Shown: positions 28,031 to 37,520, counted from the first letter of the stretch. The stretch: 64,000 nucleotides of DNA from Paenibacillus guangzhouensis (GCF_009363075.1 NZ_CP045293.1:310001-374000), one strand, 5' to 3'. Notes: generated by a model from the sequence alone, not told the origin. Numbers and translations: made by a program.

Positions 28031-28972
28031 ATGATACATTGGGAACGAGGTGAGCAGCTGTCGGATCATGACGTATGGGTTGGACGCGATGCTTGGATAG
28101 AGATCAAGGTCGTACCTGCACTCGGCAGCAAAATGATATCGCTCAAGCACCTCCGGACAGGAAGAGAGTGGTTATCGGAAGCCGAGGGTCCACTCGGGAA
28201 TAAGGGATACGCGACATCATTTGCGGACAGCGACGGCAGTGGTTGGGACGAGATGTTCCCGACGATCAACGCTTGCGCTTATCCTGAACACCCTTGGCAG
28301 GGGACGGAAATGACGGACCACGGCGAGGTGTGGTCCATCCCATGGCAGGCGGAGGCCGAAGGCGAACGATTCAGCTGCCATGTGCATGGCGTACGTCTGC
28401 CATACCGGCTGAGCAAATCGTATTCGTTCACCGACGATCATCGTTTGCGGATCGATTACACGGTGTCCAACGCGAGCCCGTTCCCGCTCTCGTTCTTGTG
28501 GGCAGCGCATCCGTTGTTCGCCGCCCATGAAGGGATGGAGATTATTGTTCCCTCTGGGCTGGACGACATCGTCGTCTCTTACTCCGAACAGGAGAGGCTT
28601 GGACGGATGGGCGATGTGCGAAGTTGGCTGATGCCATTCGAGGATCGGCCGGAGATTCGATTGGACCGCGTTGAATCGGTTGATGCCGGTACGGCGGAGA
28701 AGTATTATTTCCGAGGCGAGCTGCCGGAAGGGCGAGCGGGTCTTCACGATCCGAACACATGCGAGTCGCTTACGATGTATTTTCCGGTGGAACAAGTGCC
28801 GTATCTTGCGGTTTGGGCGAATTACGGAGGATATCAAGGGGGATATCACGTTGCGCTGGAGCCCGCGACCGGATTCTTGGACGACTTGTCCTACGCGATG
28901 AAGCAAGGAGCGGCAGCCATTGTGGAAGCGGGAAGCCGGTATCATTGGTATCTGGAGATTGAGTTAACATGA
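28031..28972 (+). CDS. Aldose 1-epimerase-like protein
   Basis: 313 residues of the galactose-mutarotase fold. Recognisable pieces are the early GSKMISLKHLRTGREWL, GSGWDEMFPTINACAYP, and VHGVRLPYRLSKSY, with AAHPLFAAHEG holding a candidate catalytic histidine. A late acidic residue in VALEPATGFLDD would be the catalytic base in true mutarotases. The gene follows the DUF5107 gene with AGAGAGGAG between them, so they form one operon. Substrate unknown; the DUF5107 pairing suggests both handle the same sugar. Confidence 0.82.
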   Translation: MIHWERGEQLSDHDVWVGRDAWIEIKVVPALGSKMISLKHLRTGREWLSEAEGPLGNKGYATSFADSDGSGWDEMFPTINACAYPEHPWQGTEMTDHGEVWSIPWQAEAEGERFSCHVHGVRLPYRLSKSYSFTDDHRLRIDYTVSNASPFPLSFLWAAHPLFAAHEGMEIIVPSGLDDIVVSYSEQERLGRMGDVRSWLMPFEDRPEIRLDRVESVDAGTAEKYYFRGELPEGRAGLHDPNTCESLTMYFPVEQVPYLAVWANYGGYQGGYHVALEPATGFLDDLSYAMKQGAAAIVEAGSRYHWYLEIELT

Positions 28973-28978
28973 AGAAGA

Positions 28979-29034
28979 GGCCCGGAAAGGTGGCAAGCTG
29001 GATGTAAGCAGCTTGTCGCCCGACCGGGTCTTTT
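28979..29034 (+). terminator. Intrinsic terminator after the epimerase-like gene
   Basis: Outer stem GGCCCGG/CCGGGTC (28979-28985 with 29024-29030, one wobble) and an inner eight-base stem, followed by TTTT. The 400 bases after it, to 29431, hold no gene that I can support. Confidence 0.75.
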
Positions 29035-29229
29035 GTGGTGTACAACAAGAAGTATTTATGAGGTTTCTGGTGTTTTATGAATTGATTCCCCGAGGAGTGA
29101 CGTCACGGACAAGTGCTAGGGAGGGCGCTATCGTGGAGTTCATCCACCATAGAAGCATATTTTCGCGTGCATTCTGTTCTATGTTGGATTCATGCAGGAT
29201 AGGAGGCCGTATTCACTCCTTAGCTGTTT

Positions 29230-29325
29230 CATAGCTTGAAAGTTACTGCGCAGATCCATCATAGCTGGATCCTGGCGTTCATTCAGGTGCTCTATCCTGC
29301 TAATTTTCCATGATAGCTTGAACGG
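29230..29325. repeat. Short intergenic repeats in a gene-free stretch
   Basis: In the non-coding stretch 29041-29431 the word ATAGCTTGAA occurs twice (near 29233 and 29313) and CATAGCTGG once between them. They look like fragments of a dispersed intergenic repeat. No gene was found here. Confidence 0.3.
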
Positions 29326-29431
29326 AGAGGGTGTACCCCTTATTCCTTACTTGCGCCCATGAAAGAAGGAAGGGATATGCATGAGCCCGGTTTCCACTTG
29401 CGAATGGATGCTTCGTCTAAGGACGAAAGCT

Positions 29432-29472
29432 AAATAAGCTGACGCTGATGGAAGTCCGACGCCAGCTTATTT
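29432..29472 (-). terminator. Terminator of the beta-propeller gene
   Basis: Perfect 10-base stem (29432-29441 with 29463-29472), located just after the stop of the minus-strand gene. Confidence 0.65.
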
Positions 29473-29504
29473 ATGCTTCATTTCCACATATATGATATAT
29501 GTTT

Positions 29505-31676
29505 CTAATTGCTTGGTATACCAGTGAGTACAGTAGCACCATCGCCAACAATAATAAATTTACTTCCGTCCCAAATCACTTTTCGTAAACTGCTCTTAGT
29601 TGGAAGCTTTACGATGGTCCAGTTACTGCCATTCATAGACATCCATAGGGCGGTATTTCCATAATTCTCACTTTTAGAACTTTCCGTTAAGTCACTTGTA
29701 GCAAGGATAAGTTTGCCATTTGTGGCGATGGAGGTTACTTTTTTAACATTAATTTTATCTTCCTCTTTACCTAATAAGTTCCCTTTGGTCCACTTGGACC
29801 CATCGGTAGACGTGTACAGTTGATCGTAATTAAAATCGATATATTTGCCGAAGGCTGAAATTGTAGCTTCATTTTTTCCTTGATAGCTTGTTTTCTTCCA
29901 GGATTGACCACCATCGGTGGAAACTTCATAGGTATAAACGTCTTTATAATACATATCTTTTTCGGCTTTGAAAGGAATACCGAGCTGCGTTTTTCCATTC
30001 GTGAGAATCTGTTGGTACGGATATTTATTTGTCGTATCTTGTGCAAGTGAAGCAGCATCATTGTTATTAGCTGACTCAAGGTTAATTTTCCAGATTTCAT
30101 TTTTGGGTTTACTGCCAACGAATGCATTATTCATGATGGCATAGTCCTTGAAGGATCCTGACGGCATATCGATGACCTTATATTGTCCTGCTTGGCTAGA
30201 ATAACGCAGCTGCTCATTACACATGAAACAAGAAGTGTAACGATTCATAATCCAAAAACCGTTATCTGAGGCGATCACATCGTAATTGATTTCTTTTGCC
30301 CCATTAGCAAAGAAAGCGTCTTTATTTTGATAGGAGTTCCATTGCAAACCATCACGAGACTCGATAATGGAATTCATATTTCCAACAGCCACATATCGTC
30401 CATTGGCATAAGCAACGCTATTCAAATTACTTGCGATGGGTTCTTTTCTTCCCGTCCAAGATTTGGGATCGATTGATGTGTAAATGGAACCGAATTCCCC
30501 GACCGCAATCGCCGTTGATCCATCCCAATAGACGGATTTATTGTTGACCCCAGGCTGAATAGATCCGTAGTACAATATTTTATCTTGTCCAAAGTTTAGC
30601 CCGTAGATAGCGTTGGTATGACTGTTAATTGCTAGAAACTGCTTGCCATCCCAGTATAATTGATTCAGGGAGCTGATCGATTTCGTTAGCGTATCAGCTG
30701 GTGTCACACCATCAGCAGCACTGATACCCCTATTTTTTGATTCGGTCCATTGAATTCCATTGGTTGATGTGTAAATATGTGCTTTTAGATTATCTTCTGG
30801 GATGATATGGGATTGTACTCCGGTTGTTGCAACGAACATTTTCCCATTGTATGCAATGTCCGTAATGGTATAGCCTTTTACGGAATCATACTTTTTGTTA
30901 TCGAACATCCAGGTTGGACGAGTCCATTTTACTAAATCTTTTGAAACGAAGACGCCAGTATAGTTGTTTTCTCCGGCATCATCTCGTGCACCAAAGAAGA
31001 TATAATATTGATTATTCGCGTATAAGATTTTGAAGCCGGGTCCATAGATATCTTTCAGAGTGGTTGTGCTCCATTTCACGCCGTCTAAGGAAGTTAAGAG
31101 CATTGCACGTCCAATGGTAGAGAAATATCCTTGATCATAGAACTTTACCTTTGTATTCAGGGTCCCAACAGCAATGAATTTGCTTCCATTCCAGATCACG
31201 TCATTCAGCACGACGTCTGCTGACGTTAATGATCGATTGGGATTTCCTTTATAATTTTTACTTCGAAAATCGGCTTCGACCAGTTCTCCTTCTTTCACAT
31301 TAATGTGGATAGAAGAGCTTGACCATGAGTGTCCATCATTTGAAGTGATAATTGCTCCATGGCTGCCTACAGCAACAAATTTTGAACCATTCGTTGTAAC
31401 AGCATAGAAATCGCCGAGTGTTGGAGAAGCTTTTCGTGTCCAGTCCTCTAGATTCGTTGATGAGAAAATTGCACCATCGTCGCCAACAGCTACATACGTT
31501 GCTTGTTTATTTTTCACGACATCTCGCAAATGGGTTGCTTGGATTTCTTTGTTGATACTCCAGTTAAGGGGAGCACTCGTCGGTGTTACCGCGTAGGCGG
31601 CGCCATGATGGTTAGGGAGAACGAGTAGGAAGCAGACTGCCAATACCAATATTGTAATTCGTTTGAAAACGTTCAT
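29505..31676 (-). CDS. Secreted beta-propeller repeat protein of unknown function
   Basis: About 723 residues. The start at 31676 is supported by GGAG eight bases upstream. A signal peptide (VFKRITILVLAVCFLLVLP, then HHGAAYA) predicts secretion without a lipobox. The rest is built of short units of the form W-D-G-S-K-F-I-A-V-G followed by G-x-I-x-x-S-x-D-G-x-x-W (for example KFVAVGSHGAIITSNDGHSW), the pattern of WD40/BNR/sortilin-like propellers. More than ten such units are visible, so one large or two propellers are likely. Two cysteines occur close together in SCFMCNEQ. Base composition is clearly more AT-rich than its neighbours, which suggests transfer. Partner or ligand unknown. Confidence 0.75.
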   Translation of the reverse strand: MNVFKRITILVLAVCFLLVLPNHHGAAYAVTPTSAPLNWSINKEIQATHLRDVVKNKQATYVAVGDDGAIFSSTNLEDWTRKASPTLGDFYAVTTNGSKFVAVGSHGAIITSNDGHSWSSSSIHINVKEGELVEADFRSKNYKGNPNRSLTSADVVLNDVIWNGSKFIAVGTLNTKVKFYDQGYFSTIGRAMLLTSLDGVKWSTTTLKDIYGPGFKILYANNQYYIFFGARDDAGENNYTGVFVSKDLVKWTRPTWMFDNKKYDSVKGYTITDIAYNGKMFVATTGVQSHIIPEDNLKAHIYTSTNGIQWTESKNRGISAADGVTPADTLTKSISSLNQLYWDGKQFLAINSHTNAIYGLNFGQDKILYYGSIQPGVNNKSVYWDGSTAIAVGEFGSIYTSIDPKSWTGRKEPIASNLNSVAYANGRYVAVGNMNSIIESRDGLQWNSYQNKDAFFANGAKEINYDVIASDNGFWIMNRYTSCFMCNEQLRYSSQAGQYKVIDMPSGSFKDYAIMNNAFVGSKPKNEIWKINLESANNNDAASLAQDTTNKYPYQQILTNGKTQLGIPFKAEKDMYYKDVYTYEVSTDGGQSWKKTSYQGKNEATISAFGKYIDFNYDQLYTSTDGSKWTKGNLLGKEEDKINVKKVTSIATNGKLILATSDLTESSKSENYGNTALWMSMNGSNWTIVKLPTKSSLRKVIWDGSKFIIVGDGATVLTGIPSN

Positions 31677-31899
31677 TCCATAATCTCCATTTCGTTTGTA
31701 ATGTAAATAAGTGGATGTTCTGAAAATCATTATTCGACATTTTCCTTCATTTTCCTGCAAGTGAAATTGAGTCGAATGAATTGAACTAAACGAAAGGAAT
31801 TACATGAAGTGATAAGAATTCAAGCCATGAAACAAGCAGCAACCGTCGAAGCTATCCGCGGTTGTCGCTTGTTAACGTTAAATATTATCCCACGCGAAC

Positions 31900-32650
31900 G
31901 GTTCGCTCTCCACCTATAAGCACCCCACTCACCAATGAGCATGGGCATCGCAAGACGTTGACTAGTGGCATGCTGACCGAAGATGAAGTCGACACGTTCG
32001 CTGCTCGCCGCATGGACGTAGTTGGAGTCGGTAACCAAGTCATAGCTGTGAGGTGCATAGGTTTGCTGTGCGTCCCGGCGATCGAAGTGATCCAGCACCG
32101 GCGTAATCGAGCTGGCTACGCCCATAATTGGTCTCGATGAACTGAATCCCCTCAGGGCCGACTTCACGAAGTGCGGCTCCGGTCTTGCGGTAGAATGGGA
32201 TAGCAGATCTCGTTCGAACTAGGCTTGAGCCAATTGCGTCGCGTTCATCATTCATCACCCTGCTGAAGGCTTCGGGATCCGACCATTGCTGCAGCAGCTC
32301 GTCCAGATCAAGCCGCCGACCAGTTTGTCAGCGAGGAGCTCGGCATAAGCGATAAACATGGGGGTGACAATCTCACGAACATCTGAGCCGATAAAGGGCT
32401 CGTTCATCATATCGTAGCCGATCAGGTTAGGTTCTCTGTGAAGCTGCTTCGCGGCATATTTCCATGCGCTGATATAATAATCCTCGATGCTGATGCCGTC
32501 CGGTGACGGTGAATTGTTCCAGAAGTGATCGAATGCAATCTGGAAGGCGAAAGCAAACAGATAAGCATCACTCCATAAATCCGTCTTCTCATACGTATGT
32601 CCCCCGGTTAGCGTGGCCCAAGCAGGAGCGCCATCCGAGAATAGCAGTCT
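31900..32650 (-). pseudogene. Decayed GH5 glycosidase (endoglycosylceramidase/cellulase type)
   Basis: Reading the minus strand from 32650, one frame is open with GAPAWATLTGGHTYEKTD, an FDHFWNNSPSPDGIS piece and LIGYDMMNEPF, the GH5 acid/base motif (N-E-P). It ends in two stops near 32260. Another frame then gives IPFYRKTGAALREVGPEGI and FIETNY, and after a second shift the third frame gives TYAPHSYDLVTD and PMLIGEWGAY with the nucleophile Glu. Both ends of the protein are missing, so the gene is dead. The stretch 31761-31899 between this and the propeller gene holds nothing I can identify. Confidence 0.8.
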
Positions 32651-32699
32651 GCCAAAAATAGGAATTTATACTTCGACTTTATTTTCAGGTTAAGAATTA

Positions 32700-33020
32700 A
32701 GAACGAAATATGAAGCAGGGCTATACCGCTCGGACATGGCTCAAGTCGGATGGACTTAAGGAAATCGAGCTAGGTTATGAGTAATCAGACGGATAGTTGG
32801 AGCTAACGCTCACGCCAGGGACGGCCGTATCGATCTTCCCTGTGGAGGAGGATGTACGTTGAGTTCAGTAGCGTCAGACAAAACGAAGGACATAAGACCC
32901 AGTTATTGACATTGGGGAGCATGGGGAAGGCTAGCAGGTCTTGAATGAGGAAATTGAAATACAGCAGATTTGAAAAGCGGCAGCTGTCATCCGTCGAAGA
33001 GTGAGCAGCTGTTTTTTATT
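32700..33020 (+). other. Gene-free decayed stretch
   Basis: About 350 bases without a gene. Short coding-like text on the plus strand near 32715-32870 (such as LELTLTPGTAVSIFPVEED, broken by stops) suggests another remnant. A CAGCTG...CAGCTG hairpin with six T lies near 32979-33017 and may be an old terminator. Confidence 0.3.
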
Positions 33021-33045
33021 GTAAATATAAGAAGGTAATATTAGT

Positions 33046-33181
33046 GCGCCCAAAATAACTGCTAAAAAGCAGTTATTTAGCCCGCAGAAGCGCCGTGCGC
33101 CCGAAATAACTGCTAAAAAGCAGTTATTGAGCCCGCAGAAGCGCCACGCGCCCGAAATAACTGCTAATAAGCAGTTATTGA
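33046..33181. repeat. 51-bp tandem repeat, each copy with a perfect hairpin
   Basis: Two full copies (33046-33096, 33097-33147) and a third partial one (33148-33181) with a period of 51. Each holds AATAACTGCT and AGCAGTTATT as a perfect 10-base stem around a four-base loop, followed in the first two by CCCGCAGAAGCGCC. The block ends a few bases before the stop of the AraC gene on the minus strand, so the last hairpin could act in its termination. Confidence 0.85.
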
Positions 33182-33188
33182 TTACTAC

Positions 33189-34073
33189 TCAGATTTCGCG
33201 CTCCCCTTTATATTCGCTTGGTGACATGCCTACATATTTTTTGAATACTTTGCTGAAATAATAAGGATCCTCAAGCCCCACCTGATACCCTACCTCGCCG
33301 ATGCTCAGATGTGTCGCATCCAGTAGTTCCTTCGCGTGATTGATCCGCACTTGGTTGATATATTTCGTAATCGTATGCCCCGTCACTTGACTAAAGACCC
33401 GATTCATATAATCGAAGTTGCAGCCGAAGGATTGTTCGATGTCCGTGCCGGTGATCTTACGTGCATAATTGAGATGGATGTAATCCAGCAAGGCGTTGAG
33501 CGTGATTAACGATTTGGTGTTCTTCTGACGGTTGCTCTGCAGCGCCGTCATCAAATATTCGCGCGAAATCTCGATGAACAGCTCGGATACGCGCATGGCT
33601 GTCAGCGTTCGGTTGTAGGAGCGCCCGTGATAGAGCTGGACCATCTCGTTCAAGACATGGTAGAAATGCTGCAGCCGCGAACTCGAAGCCAATCCGACGT
33701 ACTTCGGCAGATAGCAGATGGAAGGTTCGACCGGGACTGCACCCCCGCTTTCCTCGAGTAGTACACGTCTTGCAAGGGCATGCAGGTCTTCCGGGTGAGT
33801 CGGCGCGATGGCGGGATGCGTCAGATGAATATAGTAATAGTCGCAAGCATGTTTCGCGGTACCCTCATGTTCGAGATTCGGCTCCAGCATGAAGACGTCG
33901 CCTTTTTTCAGAATATACTGTACGCCGTTCTCTTGAATATGCATCTCGCCGCTCTTCATGAAGTAGAGGATATATTCGTTCACATTGCGTCTGAAATGAA
34001 GCCATGGCGTCTTATACGATACGTAACCGACAAGTTTGATCGTGGGCAGTACGCCCATAGGAATTGCGAGCAT
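33189..34073 (-). CDS. AraC family transcriptional regulator
   Basis: 294 residues. N-terminal cupin-like domain (about 20-110) with HIQENGVQYILKKGDVFMLEP, central linker, and a C-terminal pair of helix-turn-helix units: YARKITGTDIEQSFGCNFDY and IGEVGYQVGLEDPYYFSKVFKK. GAAGGAG seven bases before 34073 sets the start. It is divergent from the ThuA gene and so probably regulates the ThuA and oxidoreductase genes. Confidence 0.9.
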   Translation of the reverse strand: MLAIPMGVLPTIKLVGYVSYKTPWLHFRRNVNEYILYFMKSGEMHIQENGVQYILKKGDVFMLEPNLEHEGTAKHACDYYYIHLTHPAIAPTHPEDLHALARRVLLEESGGAVPVEPSICYLPKYVGLASSSRLQHFYHVLNEMVQLYHGRSYNRTLTAMRVSELFIEISREYLMTALQSNRQKNTKSLITLNALLDYIHLNYARKITGTDIEQSFGCNFDYMNRVFSQVTGHTITKYINQVRINHAKELLDATHLSIGEVGYQVGLEDPYYFSKVFKKYVGMSPSEYKGEREI

Positions 34074-34287
34074 CGATAATCTCCTTCGATATGTCAAAAG
34101 TCGCTTTTGTACAAATGTGTCTTAATCCGACATTCTCAATTATACTACCAGAGCCTATACTAGGGTAGAAATTTCAAAGCCGTAAGCTATCTAATGAAAA
34201 ATATGGTTGCATTCAAAATGCACTAGACGGAACCCTGCAATCTTGTGCAGAGGGACGCTGGATCACACTACCTTAGGAGGAACAATT

Positions 34288-35019
34288 ATGGCACACATTC
34301 AAGTTACGGTATGGAACGAGTATCGACATGAACGTCACAATGACGTGGTGGCAGGTATTTACCCGCAAGGCATTCATGAGGCGATTGCTGGTTATTTGCG
34401 TAAAGAGGACACATTCGAAGTGAAGACGGCTGTTCTAGATGACCCAGATCACGGCTTGAGCGACGAGACGCTAGCGAACACGGATGTCCTCATCTGGTGG
34501 GGCCATATCGCTCACCATGAAGTGCGCGACGACATTGTCGAGAAAGTCCGCAGCCGCGTGCTGGAGGGCATGGGATTGATCGTGCTTCACTCCGGTCACG
34601 CCTCCAAAATTTTCGACCGTCTGCTCGGAACGAAAACGGCAGAATTGAAATGGCGCGAGGTCGGCGAGAAGGAACGGATCTGGGTGATTGAACCGGGTCA
34701 TCCGATTGCTGAAGGATTGGGCGAATACATTGAAATCCAGCAGGAAGAAATGTACGGAGAGCGCTTCGAAATTCCGGCGCCGGACGAGCTTGTCTTCATC
34801 TCTTGGTTCGAAGGCGGGGAAGTATTCCGCAGTGGCTGCTGCTACCGTCGTGGACGCGGCAAAATCTTCTACTTCCGCCCAGGTCACGAGACGTATCCGA
34901 CTTATCATCAGCCGGATGTCATGAAAGTAATTTCGAATGCGGTTCGATGGGCGGCACCGATCCAAGGTTCTGCCGTGCGATACGGAAATGTGGAACCGAT
35001 CGAAAACATTGGAAAATAA
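34288..35019 (+). CDS. ThuA domain-containing protein
   Basis: A 243-residue protein of the trehalose-utilisation ThuA family, which has a class I glutamine amidotransferase-like fold. [16 protein letters not shown] at the start, [30 protein letters not shown] and [18 protein letters not shown] are typical. Some ThuA proteins help convert 3-keto sugars. The longest frame starts earlier, but TTAGGAGGA sets the ATG at 34288. It is followed by a Gfo/Idh/MocA oxidoreductase, a common partner, though two terminators lie between. Confidence 0.9.
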   Translation: MAHIQVTVWNEYRHERHNDVVAGIYPQGIHEAIAGYLRKEDTFEVKTAVLDDPDHGLSDETLANTDVLIWWGHIAHHEVRDDIVEKVRSRVLEGMGLIVLHSGHASKIFDRLLGTKTAELKWREVGEKERIWVIEPGHPIAEGLGEYIEIQQEEMYGERFEIPAPDELVFISWFEGGEVFRSGCCYRRGRGKIFYFRPGHETYPTYHQPDVMKVISNAVRWAAPIQGSAVRYGNVEPIENIGK

Positions 35020-35050
35020 ACAGCGTACTCCAAGCGCATTGCAATGATGA

Positions 35051-35082
35051 AAAGGCTGTGATCTGAGGATCACGGCCTTTTT
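35051..35082 (+). terminator. Intrinsic terminator of the ThuA gene
   Basis: Stem AAAGGCtGTGATC with GATCACgGCCTTT around TGAG, followed by T. Confidence 0.85.
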
Positions 35083-35110
35083 GGTGTCCTGGTGGGTGAA
35101 GTCGAACTAA

Positions 35111-35150
35111 CGACAATAATGACCGATTATGTCATTATTGTCGATTTTTT
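35111..35150 (+). terminator. Second terminator-like hairpin with no gene before it
   Basis: A perfect 13-base stem (35111-35123 with 35131-35143), seven-base loop, then ATTTTTTT. It stands 28 bases after the ThuA terminator. It may be a back-up terminator, or end a leader RNA. Confidence 0.75.
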
Positions 35151-35298
35151 TGTTCATTTTATCGATAAAAACGAAAATTTTTATGACGAAACGGAAGGAA
35201 TGAGGGGTGGTCATCAGGAATATTTTAGAGGATGAAGCAGAGACCTAAGGGTCAGGCGGCCTTTGGGCATAATCATGAAGGCGATGGAGGAGATCAGC

Positions 35299-36489
35299 AT
35301 GAAGTCGAAAATGAAAATCGGCGTGATTGGATTAGGCGGACGCGGCATCGGGATGATGCAATTGATGCTGCATATGGATGATATCGAGGTTGTTGCGGTC
35401 TGTGATCTGTATGAAGATCGCTGCGAGCAGGCGGCGAAGATCGTGGAGCAGTCGGGACAACCGTGTCCGGTGACGACGAAGGACTATACAGAGATTGTGG
35501 AAATGTCGTCGGTAGACGCAATCGTGGTCACGACCTCGTGGGCGGACCATGTCCATGTGGCAGTTGCTGCGATGGAACATGGCAAATATGTGGCCTGTGA
35601 AGTTGGCGGCGCGTATTCGATTCAAGAATGCTGGAAATTGGTCGAGACCTATGAGCGCACCAAGGTGCCAGTCATGATGCTGGAGAACTGCTGCTATGGC
35701 CGTACGGAATTGATGCTCCTCCATATGGTGCAGCAGGGCGTACTCGGAGAGATCGTCCACTGTACGGGCGGTTACATGCACGATTTGCGGTATGAGATCG
35801 CCTATGGCAAGGAGAACCGCCATTATCGATTAGACAACTACATCCATCGCAACTGTGATAATTATCCGACGCATCAGCTCGGACCCATCGCCCGTATTCT
35901 CGATATCAACCATGGCAACCGGATGGTATCGCTCGTCTCCGTGGCGTCGAAGTCGGCAGGGCTTCACGAATATGTGAAGAACGTGAAGCAGGACGAGGAG
36001 CTCGCGAAGGTGAACTTCCTGCAGGGCGACATTGTGACGACGACAATTAAATGTGCTCGCGGCGAGACGATCACATTGACGCTGGATACGACGCTTCCAA
36101 GATACTATTCAAGAAACTTTTCCGTCCGAGGAACGAAGGGGATGTACACGGAGGATAACGATTCGTTGTTCATTGAAGGCGTACATAACGAGTTTGAGGT
36201 TGATTGGAGAAGCCAATGGGGCAATATCGAGCAATATCGTGAGCAATATGACCATCCGATCTGGGCGGCGTATCAGAAAGAAGGCGTCAAGCAGGGCCAT
36301 GGCGGTATGGACTGGCTTGTGCTTCGTGACTTCTTCGATAGCGTGCGGGAGCGTACACAAACGCCGATCGATGTCTACGACATGGCAAGCTGGATGAGCA
36401 TTTCGGCGCTGAGCGAGCAGTCCATCGTTACGGGCGGTCAGGCGGTTGCAATCCCGGATTTCACGAACGGCAAGTGGATTAAGAAATAG
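35299..36489 (+). CDS. Gfo/Idh/MocA family oxidoreductase, GH109-like
   Basis: 396 residues. N-terminal Rossmann fold with MKIGVIGLGGRGIGMM, and a C-terminal substrate domain. EVGGAYSIQECWKLV, ENCCYGRTELMLLHMV, NYPTHQLGPIARIL and GHGGMDWLVLRDF follow the order seen in the GH109 (NAD-dependent alpha-N-acetylgalactosaminidase) and related groups, where an oxidation-elimination mechanism cleaves the glycoside. Start at 35299 is set by GGAGGAG. No signal peptide, so cytoplasmic. The exact sugar is unknown. Confidence 0.85.
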   Translation: MKSKMKIGVIGLGGRGIGMMQLMLHMDDIEVVAVCDLYEDRCEQAAKIVEQSGQPCPVTTKDYTEIVEMSSVDAIVVTTSWADHVHVAVAAMEHGKYVACEVGGAYSIQECWKLVETYERTKVPVMMLENCCYGRTELMLLHMVQQGVLGEIVHCTGGYMHDLRYEIAYGKENRHYRLDNYIHRNCDNYPTHQLGPIARILDINHGNRMVSLVSVASKSAGLHEYVKNVKQDEELAKVNFLQGDIVTTTIKCARGETITLTLDTTLPRYYSRNFSVRGTKGMYTEDNDSLFIEGVHNEFEVDWRSQWGNIEQYREQYDHPIWAAYQKEGVKQGHGGMDWLVLRDFFDSVRERTQTPIDVYDMASWMSISALSEQSIVTGGQAVAIPDFTNGKWIKK

Positions 36490-36508
36490 CATCATTCGTT
36501 AACAAATA

Positions 36509-36567
36509 AGAGACGAACCCTGGCTCATCGATGGATGGGATCAGCATTAGGTTCGTCTCTTTTTTTA
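36509..36567 (+). terminator. Intrinsic terminator of the oxidoreductase gene
   Basis: Perfect 11-base stem (36509-36519 with 36550-36560) and a run of eight T. Confidence 0.85.
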
Positions 36568-36606
36568 TGAACTAGAAGAGTCATTGCAGTAAGCATAAGC
36601 TTCTTC

Positions 36607-37356
36607 TTAAATCTTCCTTCGCTGCCGGAACGCCTTGGCCGTCGTCCCCGTCTCTCGCTTGAACATGCTGCAAAATTGGGCTTCGCTTGAAAATCCGGAT
36701 GTCAGCGCAATTTCGGAGATTTGCTCATTCGTTTCGTACAACATCAGCTTCGCATATTCTATACGTTTCTTGAAGATATACTGCAGCGGCGCTATGTCGT
36801 ACTTTTCCTTGAATAGATGCCTGAAGCGATCATAGCTGTATCCTGACATCTTGGCGAGCGACTCGATCGATATTTTCTGCCGGTAATGCTCGTCTATGAA
36901 ATTTCGAACATATTGCAGCTGATTGAGGGACGATTCCTCAGATTTATTCGTTGCGACCAATCGCTCGATCTGAATGATGAGTTCGTCCGTCATTAAGTTG
37001 AGCATCTCGGCGTAAGACTGCCTTTTCTCCGCAAACTCTTCGTTCATTCGTAAGACCAGCTGCCTGATCCTGTCCTCGTCATCCTGAATAACGGCGTTAA
37101 GGTTCCGTAAGGCGTCGCTGTCGCAATGAAATCCGATGAATAGAACATGCCCGTCCGAATCGTGTCTCTCATCGTGGACCGTTCCCGGCGAAATGACGGC
37201 AAAGCGGTTATCGCTGAAAGGAAACCGTTTGGACCCAATACGCGATTCGCCTGATCCGCCAAAATAATATACAAATTCATAGCAATCGTGATGATGCGGT
37301 GGAATATATCGATTCTTCTCCCTCGTGGAATAGAACATAAAGTCTAGTGAGCTCAT
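36607..37356 (-). CDS. AraC family regulator, probable control of the nucleoside operon
   Basis: About 249 residues when started at 37356, where GGGGGAG is well placed; the frame stays open for another 59 codons upstream. The cupin part has IPPHHHDCYEFVYYFGG and VISPGTVHDERHD. The two helix-turn-helix units are ISIESLAKMSGYSYDRFRHL and ISEIALTSGFSSEAQFCSMF. It is divergent from the BMP lipoprotein gene, and the region between them holds two palindromes. Confidence 0.88.
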   Translation of the reverse strand: MSSLDFMFYSTREKNRYIPPHHHDCYEFVYYFGGSGESRIGSKRFPFSDNRFAVISPGTVHDERHDSDGHVLFIGFHCDSDALRNLNAVIQDDEDRIRQLVLRMNEEFAEKRQSYAEMLNLMTDELIIQIERLVATNKSEESSLNQLQYVRNFIDEHYRQKISIESLAKMSGYSYDRFRHLFKEKYDIAPLQYIFKKRIEYAKLMLYETNEQISEIALTSGFSSEAQFCSMFKRETGTTAKAFRQRRKI

Positions 37357-37399
37357 CATCGCACTCCCCCATCCTAGCCATATCCTATAATAATGTTGA

Positions 37400-37446
37400 C
37401 CGAATTCGGATAAAATAATGCACGCCATTTTGTTACGATTGTAACA
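37400..37446. promoter_or_regulatory. Two palindromes in the divergent AraC/BMP promoter region
   Basis: CCGAATTCGG (37400-37409) is a perfect palindrome and TGTTACGATTGTAACA (37431-37446) an inverted repeat with a four-base centre. They lie between the divergent regulator and lipoprotein genes and are candidate operators. Confidence 0.5.
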
Positions 37447-37520
37447 CAACGGCAGCCGAATAATAAATTCTATGGCCGTCGGTAGATTCAAGTATACATC
37501 TAGAAAAGAGGGATCGGTCA

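Noticed and set aside
33046-33181. Possible CRISPR array
   Set aside because: The copies are directly adjacent with identical inner text and no unique spacers; it is a tandem repeat.
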